Below, in pieces: positions 7,106 to 10,657 of a DNA stretch of 10,657 nucleotides (the stretch's first letter is position 1; the number at the start of each line of letters is the position of its first letter). Both the position numbers and the translations under genes were made by a program. This stretch comes from Candidatus Gottesmanbacteria bacterium CG_4_10_14_0_8_um_filter_37_24 (lineage in GTDB: Bacteria > Patescibacteriota > Microgenomatia > 2-02-FULL-39-11), in assembly GCA_002785215.1 (NCBI GenBank), contig PFMK01000016.1, positions 1 through 10,657 of the forward strand, in the 5' to 3' direction. Under the pieces are notes generated by a model. It saw only the letters and a list, made by a program, of their open reading frames with translations, had not been told where the DNA came from and searched no databases.

Positions 7106-10100
7106 TTAAATTCCTCTCTTAATGTTTTCATCCTCGGGCAATGGAGTTGTTTTTACTTTAATATCTTTTACACTAGTCAACACTTCTCCTGATATCTTTG
7201 CTAAAGCTCTTGCCTCTATCATTACTTCTTCTTCTTTCTTCAAATTGTCAGTATTAATAACAGGTTTTTTCATCACGGTAACTGCTCCAGATGGAATAAC
7301 ATTTAATCCTAAGGACTGTAATTCTTTCACCAAAACTTTGAATGACTCGGGAATTGTCGATGCTGGTATGTCTGTTCCTTTTACGATTGCTTCAAAAGCC
7401 TTAGCCCTACCCACCACATCATCTGATTTTATTGTCAGCATCTCTTGTAATGTATATGCAGCTCTGTGGGCTTCAAGAGCCCAAACTTCCATTTCCCCGA
7501 GTCTTTGTCCTCCCATCTGAGCTTTACCACCTAACGGCTGTTGAGTCACTAGAGAATAGGGACCTGTGGAACGGGCATGAGTTTTATCCTCAACCATGTG
7601 GATAAGTTTCATTATGTATCCGATTCCCACAACAACCGGTTGTTTGAATTGTTCCCCGGTTCTACCGTCATATAATATCGCTTTTCCATTGACGGGTAAA
7701 TTATTTTTCTTAAGCTCGTCAACAATCTTTTCTTCAGAAAGATTTTCAAAAACCGGCACAGCTACTTTATAGCCGCCTTTTGCAGCTGCCCATCCGAGAT
7801 GAGCTTCCAAAAGCTGGCCTAAATTCATACGGGACAAAACTGAAAGAGGAGAAATTATAACATCAACCGGTGTTCCATCAGAAAGATACGGCATGTCAGA
7901 AGCCGGGACAATTTTACTGATGACACCCTTATTACCATGTCTTCCTGCTAATTTATCACCCACCACGACTTTTCTGACTTGAGCGACTTTTATTATGATC
8001 TTTCTTATAGTACCTGGATGAAGTTCGTCTCCGCTTTCCCTGTCTAGAATCTTCACGTCAATTACTACACCCTTTTCTCCATGAGGCATTCTAAGTGAAG
8101 TGTCTCTTACTTCTCTTGCTTTCTCACCAAATATCGCTCTTAATAATCTTTCTTCAGCGGTAAGCTCTGTTTCTCCTTTCGGAGCAATTTTGCCTACTAA
8201 AATATCATTCGGCCCAACTTCTGCTCCGATAACTACAATACCTTCTTCGTCCAAATTTGCCAAAGCTTCTTCACCAACATTAGGTATATCACGTGTCGTT
8301 TCTTCAGGACCGAGCTTCGTATCAACTACTTCCGTCTCATACTCTTCGATACTGACTGACGTTAAGATATCTTGTTTAACTAGTCTATCGGAAATCACTA
8401 TTGCATCTTCATACCCCATGCCGTCAAAAGATGCATAGGCAATCACGAGATTTTGTCCTAAGGCAAGTTCTCCTTGCTGACTGGCTGGTCCATCGATTAT
8501 AACCTGACCGGAATTAACAACTTCTCCCAACGAAACTAAGGGATTTTGGGAGAAACTGGTATTTTGAGAAGTTCTTTTAAATTTTTCTATAGGAAAATCA
8601 TGTTCTTTTCCACTTTTACCTTTTAGAATAACTCTATTTGCGTCAACTGCGGTAATTTTTCCATCTTCTGGAGCTACAACCGCTCTTCTTAAAGCTTGCG
8701 GAATTACCATCTCCATACCTGTACCCACAAACGGAGACTCAGGGCTAATTAATGGTACTGCTTGACACTGCATATGGGTACCCATAAGAGCTCTGTTTGC
8801 TTCGTCATGCGCGATAAATGGAATTAATGAAGCCGCAATTCCGACAACTTGTTTTGGAACTACATCGATAAAAGAAATGTTTTTAGCATCAGTTTCCAAA
8901 AAATCACCTTTGTATCTTGCTGGAACACGATCTGAAGTAATATATCCCTTTTTGTCCATAGGAACTCCGCAATGCGTCGTATAATAATACATCTCATCAT
9001 CAGCAGTCATATACACGATTTCATCGGTAACTTTAGGTTTTTTTACCTTGTTGTCGAAAACAACTCGTCTATATGGTGCCTCCAAAAAACCATATTCATT
9101 TACTCTCGTATAAAGCGCCATATAGGTAACTAAACCAATATTTGGTCCTTCAGGACTTCTTACCGGACATATCCGGCTATATTGTGAAGAATTAATATCT
9201 CTTATTGAAAAAGAGGCTCTTTCCCTGGAAATTCCGCCAACCCCCATCACTGTCAGTCTTCTCAGGTTGTCAATTTCTGATAAAGGATTCGTCTGGTCAA
9301 GAATTGTTGATAACTGACTTGTTCTAAAAAAGTCATTTATTGCAGCGATAATTGGTCTTGCATTAACAATTTGACTTGGAGTAATTTCCATTTGAGATCC
9401 AGCCATGCTCATACGTTCTTTAATTGATCTTTCCAGTCTCATTAAACCAATCTTAAAAGCACTATTGGCTACCAATTCTCCCACTCTTCGAACTCTACGA
9501 TTACCCATATGATCTATATCATCTACATCTCCTTTACCAATATTCAGGTTTATCAGATATTTTATTATTCCGATAAAATCCTCTTTGGTAAGTGTCCAAT
9601 TTGTACTTTCATTGGCAATTGAAACCTCTAGTTTTTTGTTCATCTTATATCTTCCCACAGCCCCTAGACTATATCGTCTGGAATTAAAAAAGAGGTTTTT
9701 TAAAAGATCTTGAGCATTTTCAAGTACTGTCGGTTCGCCCGGCCTCATCTTTCTATATATCTCTATAACTGCTTCCTCTCTGGTTTTTGTCGGATCTTTT
9801 TCGATAGTAGCTGATATAAATGCAAGAGATTTATCCGTATCGCCGAAAATGGAAATAAGCTCTTCGTCACTTGAAATCCCTATCGCTCTTAGAAGGGTGG
9901 TCACTGCGTATTTTCTTCGTCTGTCAATTCTTACTGTCATCACGTCATTTCTGGTAATAGAAAAATCGAGCCAAGAACCAAACAAGGGCCTTACTTCTGC
10001 CATATAAAGAACTTTGCCTGTTATGGGATCTGCATCACCGGTGAAATACACACCTGGAGATCTGACAATCTGATTGACTATACATCTTTCCACACCGTTG

Positions 10101-10489
10101 ATAATAAATGTACCGTTGTCTGTCATTGTGGGAATATCACCTAAAAAAACATCCTGCACTACTTGTCTTCCAGTTTGTTTGTTCGTCAAAGTTGTTTCAA
10201 TTTTTAGAGGTGAATCATACGTCAGGCCTTTTGACAAACTGTCACTTGGAGTATATCGAGGAGGTTCAAAATAATGTTTCCCCAAAGTCAACACCCAATT
10301 CTTACCAGTAAAGTCCTCAACCGGTGATATTTCGCTAATTAATTCAAAAATACCCTTTTTGATAAACCAATCATATGATTCTTTTTGAACCGCTATAAGA
10401 TCAAGAGGAGGTAAAGAAATACCTGTCTCACTCCAATATAAACGTTTACTTTGATTTTTGAGAGGAGAAGAAATCTTACTTTTTGGCAT
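7106..10489 (-). CDS. rpoB: RNA polymerase subunit beta
   Basis: Beta forms the other jaw of the polymerase, with the fork loops, the rifampicin pocket and the contacts to the 3' end of the RNA. Landmarks are NGTFIINGVERCIVNQIVRS (125-144); the lobe ending in DDIDHMGNRR (323-332); rifampicin cluster I, SQLSTILDQTNPLSEI (391-406); cluster II, PEGPNIGL (446-453); the YED motif (693-695, E. coli E813-D814); GDKLAGRHGNKGV (844-856) with K846 and K854 near the RNA 3' end; and the clamp segment GGKAQMGGQRLGEMEVWALE (987-1006). The 1127 aa are shorter than B. subtilis beta (1193), mainly because about 80 residues are missing between NKKL and DDIDH, as in actinobacteria. E. coli insertions SI1 and SI2 are absent. 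Q513, H526, S531 and E562 (E. coli numbering) are replaced by T395, N408, T413 and R444. The ATG has a weak AGG eight bases upstream and follows a leader with its own promoter. Confidence 0.99.
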   Translation of the reverse strand: MPKSKISSPLKNQSKRLYWSETGISLPPLDLIAVQKESYDWFIKKGIFELISEISPVEDFTGKNWVLTLGKHYFEPPRYTPSDSLSKGLTYDSPLKIETTLTNKQTGRQVVQDVFLGDIPTMTDNGTFIINGVERCIVNQIVRSPGVYFTGDADPITGKVLYMAEVRPLFGSWLDFSITRNDVMTVRIDRRRKYAVTTLLRAIGISSDEELISIFGDTDKSLAFISATIEKDPTKTREEAVIEIYRKMRPGEPTVLENAQDLLKNLFFNSRRYSLGAVGRYKMNKKLEVSIANESTNWTLTKEDFIGIIKYLINLNIGKGDVDDIDHMGNRRVRRVGELVANSAFKIGLMRLERSIKERMSMAGSQMEITPSQIVNARPIIAAINDFFRTSQLSTILDQTNPLSEIDNLRRLTVMGVGGISRERASFSIRDINSSQYSRICPVRSPEGPNIGLVTYMALYTRVNEYGFLEAPYRRVVFDNKVKKPKVTDEIVYMTADDEMYYYTTHCGVPMDKKGYITSDRVPARYKGDFLETDAKNISFIDVVPKQVVGIAASLIPFIAHDEANRALMGTHMQCQAVPLISPESPFVGTGMEMVIPQALRRAVVAPEDGKITAVDANRVILKGKSGKEHDFPIEKFKRTSQNTSFSQNPLVSLGEVVNSGQVIIDGPASQQGELALGQNLVIAYASFDGMGYEDAIVISDRLVKQDILTSVSIEEYETEVVDTKLGPEETTRDIPNVGEEALANLDEEGIVVIGAEVGPNDILVGKIAPKGETELTAEERLLRAIFGEKAREVRDTSLRMPHGEKGVVIDVKILDRESGDELHPGTIRKIIIKVAQVRKVVVGDKLAGRHGNKGVISKIVPASDMPYLSDGTPVDVIISPLSVLSRMNLGQLLEAHLGWAAAKGGYKVAVPVFENLSEEKIVDELKKNNLPVNGKAILYDGRTGEQFKQPVVVGIGYIMKLIHMVEDKTHARSTGPYSLVTQQPLGGKAQMGGQRLGEMEVWALEAHRAAYTLQEMLTIKSDDVVGRAKAFEAIVKGTDIPASTIPESFKVLVKELQSLGLNVIPSGAVTVMKKPVINTDNLKKEEEVMIEARALAKISGEVLTSVKDIKVKTTPLPEDENIKRGI
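7111..7118 (-). promoter_or_regulatory. Ribosome binding site of rpoC inside the end of rpoB
   Basis: AAGAGAGGAA on the minus strand overlaps the last codons of rpoB and lies about 12 bases before the rpoC ATG. It is the best Shine-Dalgarno match in the window, and with the five-base gap it implies coupled translation of beta and beta prime. Confidence 0.65.
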
Positions 10490-10519
10490 TGGGAAAACCT
10501 ATTTTATAAGGTAGTTTTT

Positions 10520-10560
10520 AAAAAAACAACAAAATAAGCGTACCTATGAGACGTACGCCT
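10520..10560 (-). promoter_or_regulatory. Terminator-like hairpin in the rpoB leader
   Basis: On the minus strand AGGCGTAC (10560-10553) pairs with GTACGCTT (10543-10536): seven Watson-Crick pairs and one G-U around a 9-base loop. ATTTTGTTGTTTTTTT follows. The hairpin lies between the promoter and the rpoB start, so it may attenuate or time rpoB transcription. An overlapping imperfect palindrome (GAGGCGTACGTCTC) offers a competing fold. It could instead be the terminator of a gene to the right, but that gene would then have to read through the promoter. Confidence 0.5.
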
Positions 10561-10581
10561 CTGTCTTAATAAATTATCATG

Positions 10582-10609
10582 ATTCTAACACAACAAGTTT
10601 CTATGTCAA
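10582..10609 (-). promoter_or_regulatory. Sigma-70-type promoter for the rpoB operon
   Basis: The -35 box is a perfect TTGACA (10609-10604). A 16-base spacer separates it from the -10 box TAGAAT (10587-10582, five of six consensus bases), which is preceded by TGT, an extended -10. The predicted start is near 10575, giving a leader of about 85 bases before the rpoB ATG. No other comparable promoter was noticed in the gaps, so this one may drive the whole block. Confidence 0.8.
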
Positions 10610-10624
10610 GAGGGTAATGAAGCT

Positions 10625-10644
10625 CCACGGGCTTACGCCCGTGG
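10625..10644. repeat. Perfect REP-like hairpin upstream of the rpoB promoter
   Basis: CCACGGGC (10625-10632) pairs perfectly with GCCCGTGG (10637-10644). The loop is TTAC on the plus strand and GTAA, a GNRA tetraloop, on the minus strand. It is much richer in G+C than its surroundings, and neither side has a U-run, so it is not a terminator. It ends 15 bases upstream of the -35 box. On the minus strand TTGAGGATAC lies 5' of the stem. Such hairpins with a fixed short prefix are typical of REP/RAYT or IS200-type ends, but no transposase is present in the window. Confidence 0.55.
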
Positions 10645-10657
10645 TATCCTCAAATTC

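Noticed and set aside
7122..7520. Open frames on the plus strand opposite rpoB, rpoC and fusA (for example 132 aa at 7122-7520 and 124 aa at 1886-2260)
   Set aside because: They lie wholly antisense to highly conserved genes, show no family motifs and lack ribosome binding sites. They are by-products of codon composition.
10625..10644. Terminator of an upstream gene
   Set aside because: Neither strand has a U-run after the stem, so a REP-like or insertion-end palindrome fits better.

Overview
The window reads almost entirely on the minus strand. It holds one compact block of core information-processing genes, in transcription order from the right edge to the left: rpoB (RNA polymerase beta), rpoC (beta prime), rpsL (S12), rpsG (S7) and fusA (EF-G). 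All five are complete, intact and recognisable from their active-site motifs. No plus-strand gene, mobile-element gene or CRISPR array is visible. Every gap between genes is under 80 bases, and the two flanks (1-169 and 10490-10657) hold only RNA-like hairpins and a promoter.

The genes are bacterial and A+T-rich, and they use the standard bacterial code. UGA is not reassigned, because thousands of codons contain no internal UGA and rpoC stops on it. The beta subunit is short (1127 aa), with a minimal beta lobe. Beta prime has no trigger-loop insertion but carries a charged helical insertion of about 95 aa near its N-terminus. S12 carries an insertion of about 13 residues, and several near-universal polymerase active-site residues are changed. 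Together with the joined rpoBC-str gene order, this points to a deep-branching lineage. My best guess is a Candidate Phyla Radiation (Patescibacteria) organism, perhaps Microgenomates-like. This is inference from protein character and needs a tree to confirm.

Layout from the promoter: a REP-like perfect hairpin (10625-10644), a strong sigma-70-type promoter (TTGACA, 16 nt, TAGAAT), a leader of about 85 nt with a terminator-like hairpin, rpoB, a 5-nt gap, rpoC, a 77-nt gap, rpsL, a 23-nt A+T gap, rpsG, a 69-nt gap, then fusA. The rpsG-fusA gap holds an 11-bp hairpin followed by U7-A-U5 that runs straight into the fusA AUG. After fusA come further hairpins, one of which shares a 9-of-10-base prefix with the hairpin upstream of rpoB.

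Together the genes supply the catalytic core of RNA polymerase, two proteins of the 30S subunit (decoding centre and head) and the translocation GTPase. No previously undescribed gene system is apparent. The points worth a second look are the terminator-like hairpin against the fusA start, the remodelled polymerase (rifampicin pocket, bridge helix, trigger loop, rudder, coiled-coil insertion), the S12 insertion, and the matched hairpins bracketing the operon.
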